From positions 9,254 through 73,253 of the forward strand of contig JBLIOE010000015.1 in NCBI GenBank assembly GCA_047639555.1: 64,000 nucleotides of DNA, read 5' to 3'. Both the position numbers and the translations under genes were made by a program. Numbering within the stretch: position 1 is the first letter of the stretch; each line of letters starts with the position of its first letter. The notes below the pieces were generated by a model that did not search any database, had not been told where the DNA came from, and worked only from the letters and a program-made list of their open reading frames with translations. This document shows positions 50,520 through 59,173 of the stretch, in pieces. The stretch comes from JAJRXC01 sp047639555 (GTDB lineage Bacteria; Actinomycetota; Acidimicrobiia; Acidimicrobiales; Aldehydirespiratoraceae).

Positions 50520-51709
50520 GACCGCAGATCGAACCCGAGCTCAAACGAGCGAACGGCTCGGGCAAAAATGTTCGGCTCGATGTCAGGATCGGTGACCGCT
50601 CGCAGGTTGGTTACCCGCGTGGTCAGGAGTTCGAGCAGCAGCCGCAATTCGGCTCGGGCCACGTTGGCGCCAAGGCAGAAATGGGTGCCGTGGCCGAACG
50701 ACAGATGTGGGTTCGGGTTGCGGGTGATGTCGAACTCGTGGGGCCGGTCCCAGACCAACTCGTCGCGATTGGCGGCCGGATAGACGAGAGCGACGCGTTC
50801 GCCCGCCGCGATAGTAGTGCCCGCCACTTCGGTGTCGCAGGTGGCGATCCGGAACATGTTGTTGAGTGGTGTGATCCAACGGATCAGTTCTTCGGTGGCC
50901 GTGACAGCGAGTTCGGGGTTGGCGGCGATTGCCTCCCACGCTTCGGGATAATCAACAAAGGTCCGAAGGCCATGGGCGATCACGGTGCGGGTGGTTTCCG
51001 CGCCGCCCGCGATTAGGAGGCCGGTCTCCATCACCATTGTCTGCGGATCCATCTGATGGGAGAGCCAGTCCGAAAAGAGATCGTCGGCCGGTTCGGCCGC
51101 TCGCTGCGGAAGGATCTCCTGCATGATTTCGGCCCACTCTTGGATGCTGCCGATAAATGACATGAACATCTCAGGATCGTTGGGTGCGGTGTCGATGCGC
51201 ATCTGCCGTTCCGACCAGTCCTTCACCTCTCGCCAACGTTCGGCGCCAAACCCGAGCAGCTCCGCGGTGACCCGACAGGGCAGCTGCGCAGCGAGGGCAT
51301 CGATCACCTCGACGGATCCGCGCGAATCGTGTTCGACAATGGCTTCGTCGATCAGCATGTTGATCGTGGCGGTGTAGTGGTCCGTGTGATTGCGAACGGC
51401 ACGAGGGGTGAAGCGCCGGTTGACCTGGCGACGCTGGGCCAGGTGCACGGGGTCGTCCTGGCTGATCATCGTCGTTTCGCCGGGTGACGGGTTCAGTCGG
51501 TAGGCCCCGCCATCGTCGGCCCGGCTGGCGAAGGTTGCGTCGTCGCGTTCGACCGTGAGGACATCGGCGTGTCGGGCCGCCAGCCAGATGCCGCTCTCCT
51601 GGTCGCGCCAAAGTCCCGAATAGGAGCGGAGGGCTGCGAAGTCATCTTGAGGATCTGACTTCCACCAGTGGGGATCAAGGACAGCGGAGTACGGGGAGGT
51701 GTCGCTCAT
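50516..51709 (-). CDS. Cytochrome P450 in the acyl-CoA mutase operon
   Basis: A 397-residue bacterial P450 from ATG 51709, which overlaps the MeaB TGA. I-helix LLIAGGAETTRTV (oxygen-activation motif), ExxR in EELIRW, and heme loop LSFGHGTHFCLGANVARAEL with the Cys ligand. No membrane anchor, so it needs separate ferredoxin/reductase partners, none of which is nearby. Substrate unknown; the operon suggests a branched-chain acyl or related lipid. Confidence 0.93.
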   Translation of the reverse strand: MSDTSPYSAVLDPHWWKSDPQDDFAALRSYSGLWRDQESGIWLAARHADVLTVERDDATFASRADDGGAYRLNPSPGETTMISQDDPVHLAQRRQVNRRFTPRAVRNHTDHYTATINMLIDEAIVEHDSRGSVEVIDALAAQLPCRVTAELLGFGAERWREVKDWSERQMRIDTAPNDPEMFMSFIGSIQEWAEIMQEILPQRAAEPADDLFSDWLSHQMDPQTMVMETGLLIAGGAETTRTVIAHGLRTFVDYPEAWEAIAANPELAVTATEELIRWITPLNNMFRIATCDTEVAGTTIAAGERVALVYPAANRDELVWDRPHEFDITRNPNPHLSFGHGTHFCLGANVARAELRLLLELLTTRVTNLRAVTDPDIEPNIFARAVRSFELGFDLRS

Positions 51710-52671
51710 GCCCCGCCAGGCTGCCACAGCGAGCGGGCGGCCGACGAAGGCGTGATGTCGCCGGCAAGGATTGCGTCGATGGTGGACTCGGTGTCGTCGT
51801 CGCCGAGTTTTGCCTCGAGGAACAGGTGGAAAGCGAGTTCGGCGCGGCTGCGGAGCTCGTAGCGAATGCGAGTGCGACGACGGTCGGCCAGTTTCCCTGA
51901 GTCAATGAGATGGGCGTGGTGAGCGTCGACGGCCTCGTGCACCGCTTCGATGCCGTCTCCGTCGAGCGAGTTGACCATCACGATCGGGGGCCGGTGAGAG
52001 GCATCTTCCTGACCGGTGACATGGCTGAGTTCGAGCATGAGTTCGAGGTCGCGGCGAGCGTCGTTCGCCCCCGGCAGGTCGGCCTTGTTGACCACAAAGA
52101 TGTCGGCCACCTCAAGAAGGCCGGCCTTGTTGGCTTGGACGGCATCGCCCATACCGGGAGCGACCACAACGACGGTGGTGTCGGCCGCGGCGGTGACGTC
52201 AACCTCCACCTGGCCCACGCCCACCGTCTCGATAATGACCGGGTCGAAGCCGGCTGCCGCGAGCACGCGGGCTCCGCCGGGGATTGCCAGCGCGAGTCCG
52301 CCGGCGTGGCCGCGGGTCGCGACCGATCGAATGAATGCTGTGGTGTCGACCGCAGCCATACGCACGCGATCGCCCAGGATCGCGCCGCCCGTCAGAGGCG
52401 ACGATGGGTCCACGGCCAGCACGGCCGGTGTGCGTCCCGCGGCCGTGAAAGCGGCGACCAGGTGAGCGACCATCGTCGATTTGCCGGCGCCCGGTGATCC
52501 GGTGATTCCAATGACATGGCCGTCGGTGGGTACTTGTTGGAGACATTCGGCCAGCCGGTCGGCCGCGTCGCCGCCCCGTTCGACAATCGACAAAAGTCTG
52601 CCGACGGCGCGGCGATCAGATTCGACCGCCCGAGCCACGAGTTCATCGACGCTTAGATCTCGGATACTCAC
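51706..52671 (-). CDS. meaB: MeaB-family GTPase chaperone for B12-dependent mutase
   Basis: A 321-residue G3E GTPase that guards and repairs adenosylcobalamin mutases. P-loop GITGSPGAGKSTMVAHLVAA, VLAVDPSSPLTGGAILGDRV, IIETVGVGQVEVDVTAAADT and FVVNKADLPGAND (NKxD). It overlaps both neighbours by 4 bases, placing it in the mutase operon. Confidence 0.95.
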   Translation of the reverse strand: MSIRDLSVDELVARAVESDRRAVGRLLSIVERGGDAADRLAECLQQVPTDGHVIGITGSPGAGKSTMVAHLVAAFTAAGRTPAVLAVDPSSPLTGGAILGDRVRMAAVDTTAFIRSVATRGHAGGLALAIPGGARVLAAAGFDPVIIETVGVGQVEVDVTAAADTTVVVVAPGMGDAVQANKAGLLEVADIFVVNKADLPGANDARRDLELMLELSHVTGQEDASHRPPIVMVNSLDGDGIEAVHEAVDAHHAHLIDSGKLADRRRTRIRYELRSRAELAFHLFLEAKLGDDDTESTIDAILAGDITPSSAARSLWQPGGA

Positions 52672-53072
52672 GCGGGCTTGACGACCCGCCGAACGGTGCG
52701 GACCACTTCCTCCGACGAGGCCCCGGGGCCGAGAACCGCAGCGATACCGGCCGCCTCCAGGATCGGCAAGTCGGGATCGGGCACGATCCCACCGATGATC
52801 AGCGGAATGTCGAGGTCTGCCGCGTTGAGCGCGGCGATCATCGCGGGGCCAAGGGTGAGGTGGCCGGCGTTGTGCATAGAGAGTCCGATCGCGTCGGCGT
52901 CCTCCTGCTCAACTGCGGCAACAATGCTGTCGGTTGTCTGGCGGAGGCCGAGATAGATGACCTCCATGCCCGCATCACGGAGCATGCGGGCCACGACCTT
53001 GATTCCCCGGTCGTGCCCGTCGAGTCCGAGCTTCGCCAACACGACTCGAATCGGAGCGGTGTCGTCGCTCAT
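52668..53072 (-). CDS. Adenosylcobalamin-binding subunit of acyl-CoA mutase
   Basis: A 134-residue B12-binding domain: KLGLDGHDRGIKVVARMLRD (DxHxxG), IGLSMHNAGHLTLGPAMIAA (SxL-type loop), IIGGIVPDPDLPILEAAGIA (GG). A separate B12 subunit of this size is characteristic of isobutyryl-CoA and hydroxyisobutyryl-CoA mutases rather than classical methylmalonyl-CoA mutase. Coupled on both sides by 4-base overlaps. Confidence 0.93.
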   Translation of the reverse strand: MSDDTAPIRVVLAKLGLDGHDRGIKVVARMLRDAGMEVIYLGLRQTTDSIVAAVEQEDADAIGLSMHNAGHLTLGPAMIAALNAADLDIPLIIGGIVPDPDLPILEAAGIAAVLGPGASSEEVVRTVRRVVKPA

Positions 53073-54697
53073 ATGACGGCTGTCTCGACGTAGGTGCCAA
53101 ACACGGTTTCCATTGCCATCGAGATTTCCTCTTCGGTTGCGTAGGCCTGGACCGCTTCGATAATCGGCGGCATGAGATTCACGGTTGGATCTTCGGCGGC
53201 GGCGATGACCGTCGCGAGTGCGGTATCTACGGCTTCTTGGCTGCGGTCCTTCTTCACACCGTCGAGCCGCTTGCGCTGATAGTCCTCGGTGGTGTGATCG
53301 ATCCGGAGCAGATTCGGATCGGTGTCTTCATCGCCGTCGGTGAATTCGTTGACACCAACGATGATGCGACGACCGGCATTGACCTCACGCTCGAAGCGAT
53401 AGGCGGAGTCGGCGATCTCGCCCATGAAGTAGCCGCTCTCGATTCCCGCGTACACACCTTCCAGGATGGACCCGTTGCCGAGTTCGTCGAGGTGGGCGAA
53501 TATCGCTTCAGCTTGGCGTTCCATCTCGTCGGTCATCCATTCGACGAACGGCGCACCGCCGAGCGGATCGATCACGTTGGTCACGCCGGTCTCATGACCG
53601 ATGATTTGTTGGGTACGAAGGGCGATCCGAGCCGCCTTCTCACTCGGCAAGGCAAGGGCCTCGTCGTAGCTGTCGGTGTGCAGGCTCTGGGTTCCGCCGA
53701 GCGCCGCGGCAAGTGCTTGGGTTGCCACTCGGGCGATGTTGATCTCGGGCTGTTGGGCGGTGAGCGACACCCCCGCGGTTTGGGTGTGGAAGCGGCACAT
53801 CATGGCGCGTTCGTCGGTGGCGCCGTAGCGCTCCTTCATCCATCGAGCCCAGATGCGGCGGGCGGCTCGGAACTTGCCGATCTCTTCGAAGAAGTCGGTG
53901 TGGCTGTTGAAGAAGAAGGAGAGTCGTTTACCGAATTCGTTGATGTCTTCGCCCGCGGCAATCGCAGCCTCGACATAGGCGAAGCCGTTGGCGAGGGTGA
54001 AAGCCAGCTCTTGCGCGGCCGTGGAGCCCGCTTCGCGAATGTGGTAGCCGGAGATGGAAATGGGGTGCCATTTCGGCATCTCGGCGGTGGTGAACTTCAC
54101 CATGTCGGTGACAATTCGCATGGAAGGGCGCGGCGGATAGATGTATTCCTTCTGCGCCTGATATTCCTTCAGGATGTCGTTCTGAATGGTGCCCGCGAGC
54201 TGGGCCCGGGGAACGCCACTCTTTTCTCCGACGGCCACATACATCGCCATCAACACCGCAGCGGGGCCGTTGATTGTCATCGAGGTGGACACGCCGGAAA
54301 GGTCGATGTCGGCGAAGAGATCCTCCATGTCGGACAGCGTGTCGACGGCCACGCCGGCTCGTCCAACTTCGCCAAGCGCCCAGGGTGAGTCCGAATCTCG
54401 ACCCATGAGCGTGGGCATGTCGAAGGCGGTGGAGAGTCCGGTGCCGCCCGCTCGGAGGAGCTCCTTGAAGCGACCGTTCGTATCTTCGGCAGTACCGAAC
54501 CCGGCAAACATGCGCATGGTCCACAGCCGCGACCGGTAGCCGGCGGCGTGGAGGCCACGAGTGAACGGGTATTCGCCCGGATAGGGAGCGTCGCCGTGCA
54601 CCGGATCGAGAGGAACGCCCGACATGGTCTCGAACGGCACGTCGCGGAGGCGGGCGCTGTCGTAGTGGGATCGCCATTGCGCTAGTGGATTACTCAC
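53069..54697 (-). CDS. Acyl-CoA mutase large subunit, isobutyryl-CoA mutase-like
   Basis: A 542-residue catalytic subunit with no C-terminal B12 domain. Starts at GTG 54697 with GAGG 7 bases upstream. RMFAGFGTAEDTN and KEYQAQKEYIYPPRPSMRI place Phe64 and Gln182 where methylmalonyl-CoA mutase has Tyr89 and Arg207 (spacing 118 in both); Phe/Gln is the reported isobutyryl-CoA mutase pair. The radical-region motif SISGYHIREAGS is intact. It interconverts isobutyryl- and n-butyryl-CoA by inference; methylmalonyl-CoA is less likely. Confidence 0.9.
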   Translation of the reverse strand: MSNPLAQWRSHYDSARLRDVPFETMSGVPLDPVHGDAPYPGEYPFTRGLHAAGYRSRLWTMRMFAGFGTAEDTNGRFKELLRAGGTGLSTAFDMPTLMGRDSDSPWALGEVGRAGVAVDTLSDMEDLFADIDLSGVSTSMTINGPAAVLMAMYVAVGEKSGVPRAQLAGTIQNDILKEYQAQKEYIYPPRPSMRIVTDMVKFTTAEMPKWHPISISGYHIREAGSTAAQELAFTLANGFAYVEAAIAAGEDINEFGKRLSFFFNSHTDFFEEIGKFRAARRIWARWMKERYGATDERAMMCRFHTQTAGVSLTAQQPEINIARVATQALAAALGGTQSLHTDSYDEALALPSEKAARIALRTQQIIGHETGVTNVIDPLGGAPFVEWMTDEMERQAEAIFAHLDELGNGSILEGVYAGIESGYFMGEIADSAYRFEREVNAGRRIIVGVNEFTDGDEDTDPNLLRIDHTTEDYQRKRLDGVKKDRSQEAVDTALATVIAAAEDPTVNLMPPIIEAVQAYATEEEISMAMETVFGTYVETAVI

Positions 54698-54742
54698 GAC
54701 TCATCCTCTTTCCCGGAGGTTCCGAAGTACTTGGATATCAAA

Positions 54743-54761
54743 CTACTTTACCGTAGGGTAG
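54743..54761. promoter_or_regulatory. MarR-type operator between the mutase and MarR genes
   Basis: CTACTTTAC-C-GTAGGGTAG, 9-base arms matching at 7 of 9 positions (mismatches are G-T type), lies 5 bases before the MarR start and in front of the divergent mutase operon. A natural autoregulatory site. Confidence 0.55.
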
Positions 54762-54766
54762 CTGGC

Positions 54767-55282
54767 ATGACGTTGGAGTTCGACCCCATCGCCGAGGCGG
54801 GCCGCAACTGGCAACGCCACGAATGGACGGCGATCGACGCGATGCAGGCCGCCACGTCGCTCACGCGGGCGACTCAGATATCGCAAGCTCGGATCGATGC
54901 CGTGTTGGCTCCACTCGATCTCAACTTCAGCCGGTTCGAGGTCCTGGCTCTGCTCACCTTCTCCCGCACCGGCGCGCTGCCCATGGGAAAGATCGGCGAC
55001 CGCCTCCAAGTACACGCGGCGAGTGTGACGAACACCATTACTCGACTCGAGGCCAGCGGTTTCGTGGAGCGAATCGCCGATCCCGCGGATGGAAGGGGTG
55101 TGATCGCTGGGCTACTACCAGCGGGTCGCGCCGCGGCCGAAGCCGGAGCGCAGGCCCTCGGAGCGATCGATTTCGGCCTGAGCGGTCTCGGCGGATCGGA
55201 ACAGCGCTCGGTGACCGATGCGCTCACCAGCTTTCGCGCCGCCAACGGCGACTGGACCACAGCCGCCTCAACTGGGGTCTGA
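54767..55282 (+). CDS. MarR-family transcription regulator
   Basis: A 171-residue winged-helix regulator. ATG 54767 is chosen; the open frame extends back 12 codons to 54731, but those codons would cover the dyad. MarR core: LNFSRFEVLALLTFSRTGAL, MGKIGDRLQVHAASVTNTIT, RLEASGFVERIADPADGRGV (wing). It is divergent from the mutase/MeaB/P450 operon and probably controls it in response to an acyl-CoA or acid ligand. Confidence 0.93.
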   Translation: MTLEFDPIAEAGRNWQRHEWTAIDAMQAATSLTRATQISQARIDAVLAPLDLNFSRFEVLALLTFSRTGALPMGKIGDRLQVHAASVTNTITRLEASGFVERIADPADGRGVIAGLLPAGRAAAEAGAQALGAIDFGLSGLGGSEQRSVTDALTSFRAANGDWTTAASTGV

Positions 55283-55297
55283 CCCCCGCCTCAACGT

Positions 55298-55399
55298 TCA
55301 CCCGGCGTCGTCGCGGCCGAACAGTTGGGGTCCCACACTGGTAGTGATTCCTTCGGCGGCGAGCCACGTCTCAAGATTGTTGGACGTGATCACGGACAT
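55298..55399 (-). CDS. Possible 33-residue peptide after the second P450
   Basis: A short frame starts at an ATG overlapping the P450 stop (TGATG) and codes MSVITSNNLETWLAAEGITT followed by SVGPQLFGRDDAG. Its start overlap suggests coupling, but the length is short and no family is recognised; it could be chance. Confidence 0.25.
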   Translation of the reverse strand: MSVITSNNLETWLAAEGITTSVGPQLFGRDDAG

Positions 55400-56595
55400 C
55401 AAGGCGCTGGTTTTGTTGAGTTCCAGGTGGTTGGAAGAGTCGTAGGCCCGCGAAGGATGGCGCCGACGGGTTGGGCGGCGTTGGCGTCGGTGAGGGTCAA
55501 TCCCGGGAGACGCTCTATGAGGCGGCCGATTCCGATGGCGATCTGGGCTTTGGCGAGATGGGTGCCGGGGCAGTGATGGGAGCCGAATCCGAAGGTGAGC
55601 ACACGGGTAGGCGCGCGGTCGATATCGAAGACATCAGGGTTCGGGTGCACCCGCTCGTCGCGGTTCGCTGAGGCGATGCCCATGAGCACGAAATCGCCTT
55701 TCTTCACCGGTTGCCCGGCCACGGTGGTGTCAAACGGCGCGATGCGAGGCAGCACGCCGATGGGCGGTTCCCAACGCAGCATCTCGTCGACCGCTGCGGG
55801 GATGAGATCGGGGTCGGCTTGCAGGCGAGCCAGAGACTCGGGATGGGTCAACAACGCGTAGAGGGTGTTCCCGAGGCCGTGGTGAGTAGTTGATGCGCCG
55901 GCCGCGAAGATTGCCCGCACGTGAGATAGCACTTCTTCATCGCTGAGCTGTCGACCTTTGTTCTCGGCCGTGATCATCGAGCTCAACATGTCGTCGGCCG
56001 GACAGCCACGGCGTTCGGCCAGGGTCGGCTCGATATAACTCGTGAGGTCTGCTGCTGCGGCGAGACCGGTTGCGGGGTCGCTGGGGAAGCCAAGAATGTC
56101 GAAGCTCCAACGGAAGTACTCATCGCGGCGGTCGTCGGGCAGACCCATGCGCCGTCCGAAGACGTAGAACGGAAACTTCGCGGTGAAGAGTTCGACGAGA
56201 TCGCCACCGCCGTCAGCGATGAAGCCGTCGATGATCTCGTCAGCCAGTGGTGCAATACTGTCTTCGGCGAATCTGGCAACCGGGCGGGACCGAAGGGCGC
56301 GGGTCGAGAGATCGCGCAGCACATTATGTTCGCCACCATCAGTCGACTCGAAGGTCACGCCTTGACACGGCTCGATTGTGGTTGCGTAGGTCGGCCCGGC
56401 CGGGAAACCCTCGTCGTCGCGAAACGCGGCATCGAGCTCGGCGTAGCGCGTGATGAGCTTGGCCGGAAGGCCGAACAGTTGGGCATCGACCAGCGCACCC
56501 TCGGCTCGACGGGCCCGCAAATAGTCGTGGAATGCGCCGCCCGCGAAGGCCGCGTCGCTTGCCGTAACGAGGTCGATCGGGGCTGAGTCGCTCAT
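55399..56595 (-). CDS. Cytochrome P450
   Basis: A 398-residue P450 from ATG 56595; a longer frame to 56814 is antisense to the amidohydrolase and rejected. I-helix FAAGASTTHHGLGN, ExxR in DEMLRWEPP, heme loop LTFGFGSHHCPGTHLAKAQI. Soluble, needs external electron donors. It differs clearly from the operon P450. It is divergent from the amidohydrolase gene across 37 bases, so the two may share regulation. Confidence 0.93.
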   Translation of the reverse strand: MSDSAPIDLVTASDAAFAGGAFHDYLRARRAEGALVDAQLFGLPAKLITRYAELDAAFRDDEGFPAGPTYATTIEPCQGVTFESTDGGEHNVLRDLSTRALRSRPVARFAEDSIAPLADEIIDGFIADGGGDLVELFTAKFPFYVFGRRMGLPDDRRDEYFRWSFDILGFPSDPATGLAAAADLTSYIEPTLAERRGCPADDMLSSMITAENKGRQLSDEEVLSHVRAIFAAGASTTHHGLGNTLYALLTHPESLARLQADPDLIPAAVDEMLRWEPPIGVLPRIAPFDTTVAGQPVKKGDFVLMGIASANRDERVHPNPDVFDIDRAPTRVLTFGFGSHHCPGTHLAKAQIAIGIGRLIERLPGLTLTDANAAQPVGAILRGPTTLPTTWNSTKPAP

Positions 56596-56632
56596 CACTG
56601 CCATCATGGGGTGGTAGCGACGAGGAGTTCCA

Positions 56633-58354
56633 ATGTCTGAGCACGATCTGATCATTCGAGGCGGCACGGTTGTCGACGGCACCGGCGCGGATGCCCGCAC
56701 CGCCGACGTGGCAATTTCCGATGGCATTGTGACTGAGGTGGGCGCGGTCGACGGCTCCGCGGACCGCGAGATTGACGCCGATGGTGCGCTGGTCGCGCCC
56801 GGCTTCGTCGACATTCACACCCACTACGACGGCCAAGCCACCTGGGACACTCGTATGCAGCCGTCGAGTTGGCATGGCGTCACGACGGTGGTCTTTGGCA
56901 ACTGTGGTGTCGGTTTCGCGCCGGTCCACAATGATGACCACAACAAGCTCATCGAGTTGATGGAGGGCGTGGAGGACATTCCCGGCGCTGCCCTACACGA
57001 AGGACTCCCGTGGGGGTGGAACTCGTTCGCCGACTACCTCAAGGCCTGCGAAGGTCCGAAAGACATGGACATCGCCACGCAGGTCCCGCATGGAGCGCTG
57101 CGGCTGCACGTGATGGGCGAGCGCGGCGCCAACCGCGAGGATGCCACGGCGGCCGACATCGCCGAGATGGGCCGCCTGGCGGCCGAAGGTATTCGGGCCG
57201 GTGCCCTCGGCTTCACGACCAGCCGTACGTCAAACCACAAGACCTCCACGGGTGACTTCACGCCGACACTCACCGCGGCAGCCAATGAGCTGGTCGGGAT
57301 CGCCGATGCGGTGGGGCAGACCGGCACCGGCGTGTTTCAGCTCGTCAGCGACTTCACCAACCGTGATCTCGAATTCCAGATGTTCCGTGACATGTGTTCC
57401 ATCTCCGGCCGGCCGCTCAGCTTCACCATCGTGGAAAGCCCGAAGAGTGACGACTTCCATCGCGATCTCCTGTCTCGAATCGAGCAGGCTCGAGCCGATG
57501 GCCTGAAGATCACCGGCCAGTGTCCGGTGCGGCCGATCGGTGTGCTGCTCGGCTTCGAATGCACCCTCAACCCGTTCATGCGCAACCCGGTTTGGCGAGA
57601 GGTGGCCGACCTGGCGCCGGCCGAACGAGTGGTCGCCTTGTCCGACCCGGACCGTCGCCGTCGTTTACTCGAAGGGGCGGGTGGCACCGACAAGAAGCTG
57701 GTCGGTGGTGGACTCATTGAGAACTTCCACAACATGTTCGAGATGGGGGAGACCCCGTACTACGAGCCGGCTCCGGATCAGGCCGTCACCGCCCGGGCCC
57801 AGGCCGCCGGTGTCGATCCGGCGGAGTACGCACTCGATCTCTTGCTGAAGCAGGGCGGCACCAACATGTTGTGGCTGCCGTTCTCGAACTATGGGCACAT
57901 GAACCTCAACGGCACCCGCGAACTTCTCACCCACGACTTCACCGTCCCCTCGCTGAGCGACGGCGGTGCCCACGTCGGCACCATCTGCGACGGGTCCTTC
58001 CCGACCACCCTGCTCCAGCACTGGGGCCGTGAACGTCCCGAGGGCCGCATTCCGCTCGAGTTCTTGATTCAACGCCAATGTCGAGACACCGCCCGCACCG
58101 TGGGCCTTCACGACCGCGGCGTGCTGGCGCCGGGTTATCGGGCGGATCTGAATGTGATCGACTTCGAGAACCTCGCGGTCCGTTCGCCGGAGCTCGCCTA
58201 CGACCTTCCGGCCGGTGGTCGCCGGGTCCTGCAGCGGGCCGATGGTTACCTCCACACGCTCGTCGCAGGGATCGAGACCTACTCGTCGGGCCAAGAGACG
58301 GGTGCACTCCCCGGCCGCCTGATTCGTGGTGCCCAGTCGGCACCCGTCGGCTAG
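56633..58354 (+). CDS. N-acyl-D-amino-acid deacylase-family amidohydrolase
   Basis: A 573-residue metal-dependent hydrolase. HDLIIRGGTVVDGTGADART, then GALVAPGFVDIHTHYDGQAT (HxH metal site), WHGVTTVVFGNCGVGFAPV (Cys of the family metal bridge region), NFHNMFEMGETPYYE and PSLSDGGAHVGTICDGSFPT (catalytic Asp region). The family cleaves N-acyl-D-amino acids or related amides. Strong start (GGAG-type region before ATG 56633). It leads a run of co-oriented genes to 61457. Confidence 0.9.
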   Translation: MSEHDLIIRGGTVVDGTGADARTADVAISDGIVTEVGAVDGSADREIDADGALVAPGFVDIHTHYDGQATWDTRMQPSSWHGVTTVVFGNCGVGFAPVHNDDHNKLIELMEGVEDIPGAALHEGLPWGWNSFADYLKACEGPKDMDIATQVPHGALRLHVMGERGANREDATAADIAEMGRLAAEGIRAGALGFTTSRTSNHKTSTGDFTPTLTAAANELVGIADAVGQTGTGVFQLVSDFTNRDLEFQMFRDMCSISGRPLSFTIVESPKSDDFHRDLLSRIEQARADGLKITGQCPVRPIGVLLGFECTLNPFMRNPVWREVADLAPAERVVALSDPDRRRRLLEGAGGTDKKLVGGGLIENFHNMFEMGETPYYEPAPDQAVTARAQAAGVDPAEYALDLLLKQGGTNMLWLPFSNYGHMNLNGTRELLTHDFTVPSLSDGGAHVGTICDGSFPTTLLQHWGRERPEGRIPLEFLIQRQCRDTARTVGLHDRGVLAPGYRADLNVIDFENLAVRSPELAYDLPAGGRRVLQRADGYLHTLVAGIETYSSGQETGALPGRLIRGAQSAPVG

Positions 58355-58360
58355 CGCCCG

Positions 58361-59173
58361 GTGCCCGATCGCCCGGCGCCCGCCGCGCCGCCGTCGATCT
58401 TCTTCGTGCACGTGATGAAGACGGCCGGTACCGCCTTCTTGCGTCTCACCGGGGACAGGTATGCCCCGGAGCGAACTTCGCCCCGAGCCGGCCTCGACGT
58501 ATCAACCCTGGAGCAGAAGCAGTCGATCGACTACCTGCTCGACCACGCCGAAGCGTTGCGGCGGGACTACGAGCTGATCTCAGCCCACGTTCCCGCCTGG
58601 GTGGCGACCGCAGTTGCCCCGGACCACCTTCGAGTCACGCTGCTTCGCGACCCGGTTGACCGCACGATCTCCCAGCTCCGTCAGTCGGCGCGGATCATTG
58701 GCCGTGAGTCGCTCGAAGAGCTTTTCGACAACGATCATTGGCGTAACCGGCTGTCGAACTACATGACGCGGGTCTTTGGCCTACGGGCCGAAGAACACCT
58801 TGAGACGAGGGCGGGTCAGCCGCAGGGCCTCGGAGTGAACGACCTACCAGAAGCGGAGCGCGCCGAGTTCGTAGACGAGATCAAGGCGGCGATGGATCTC
58901 TCGATGAACAATGTGCGACCGATGACGGGAGAGGACCTCCGGCGCGCGGTTGAAACGCTCGAGAGCTGCGAACTCGTCGGCACTATGGATCGTTTCGACG
59001 ACTTTCTTCGACAGGCCTCGGATCTCATTGGTGTGCCGGTCCCGCCGGCGCGCCAGATCAACGAAGCGACCGACGACCTTCAGGTGTCGCCGGCCCTGCG
59101 GCGGCGGATAGAGGCGGAGCTTGCGCTGGACATCGAGCTCTACGAGACGGTCTGCAGTCGACGCCTCGGCTAG
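58361..59173 (+). CDS. Sulfotransferase-family protein
   Basis: A 270-residue PAPS-dependent sulfotransferase-like protein: FFVHVMKTAGTAFLRLTGD is the 5'-phosphosulfate-binding loop and LRVTLLRDPVDRTISQLRQS the 3'-phosphate site, as in the sulfotransferase family with the HxxKTAGT pattern. GTG start 6 bases after the preceding stop; the stop overlaps the next gene by one base. The acceptor is unknown. Confidence 0.85.
   Translation: MPDRPAPAAPPSIFFVHVMKTAGTAFLRLTGDRYAPERTSPRAGLDVSTLEQKQSIDYLLDHAEALRRDYELISAHVPAWVATAVAPDHLRVTLLRDPVDRTISQLRQSARIIGRESLEELFDNDHWRNRLSNYMTRVFGLRAEEHLETRAGQPQGLGVNDLPEAERAEFVDEIKAAMDLSMNNVRPMTGEDLRRAVETLESCELVGTMDRFDDFLRQASDLIGVPVPPARQINEATDDLQVSPALRRRIEAELALDIELYETVCSRRLG

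Noticed and set aside
56596..56814. N-terminal extension of the second P450
   Set aside because: Lies antisense within the amidohydrolase gene; Ser/Thr/Pro-rich with no P450 sequence.
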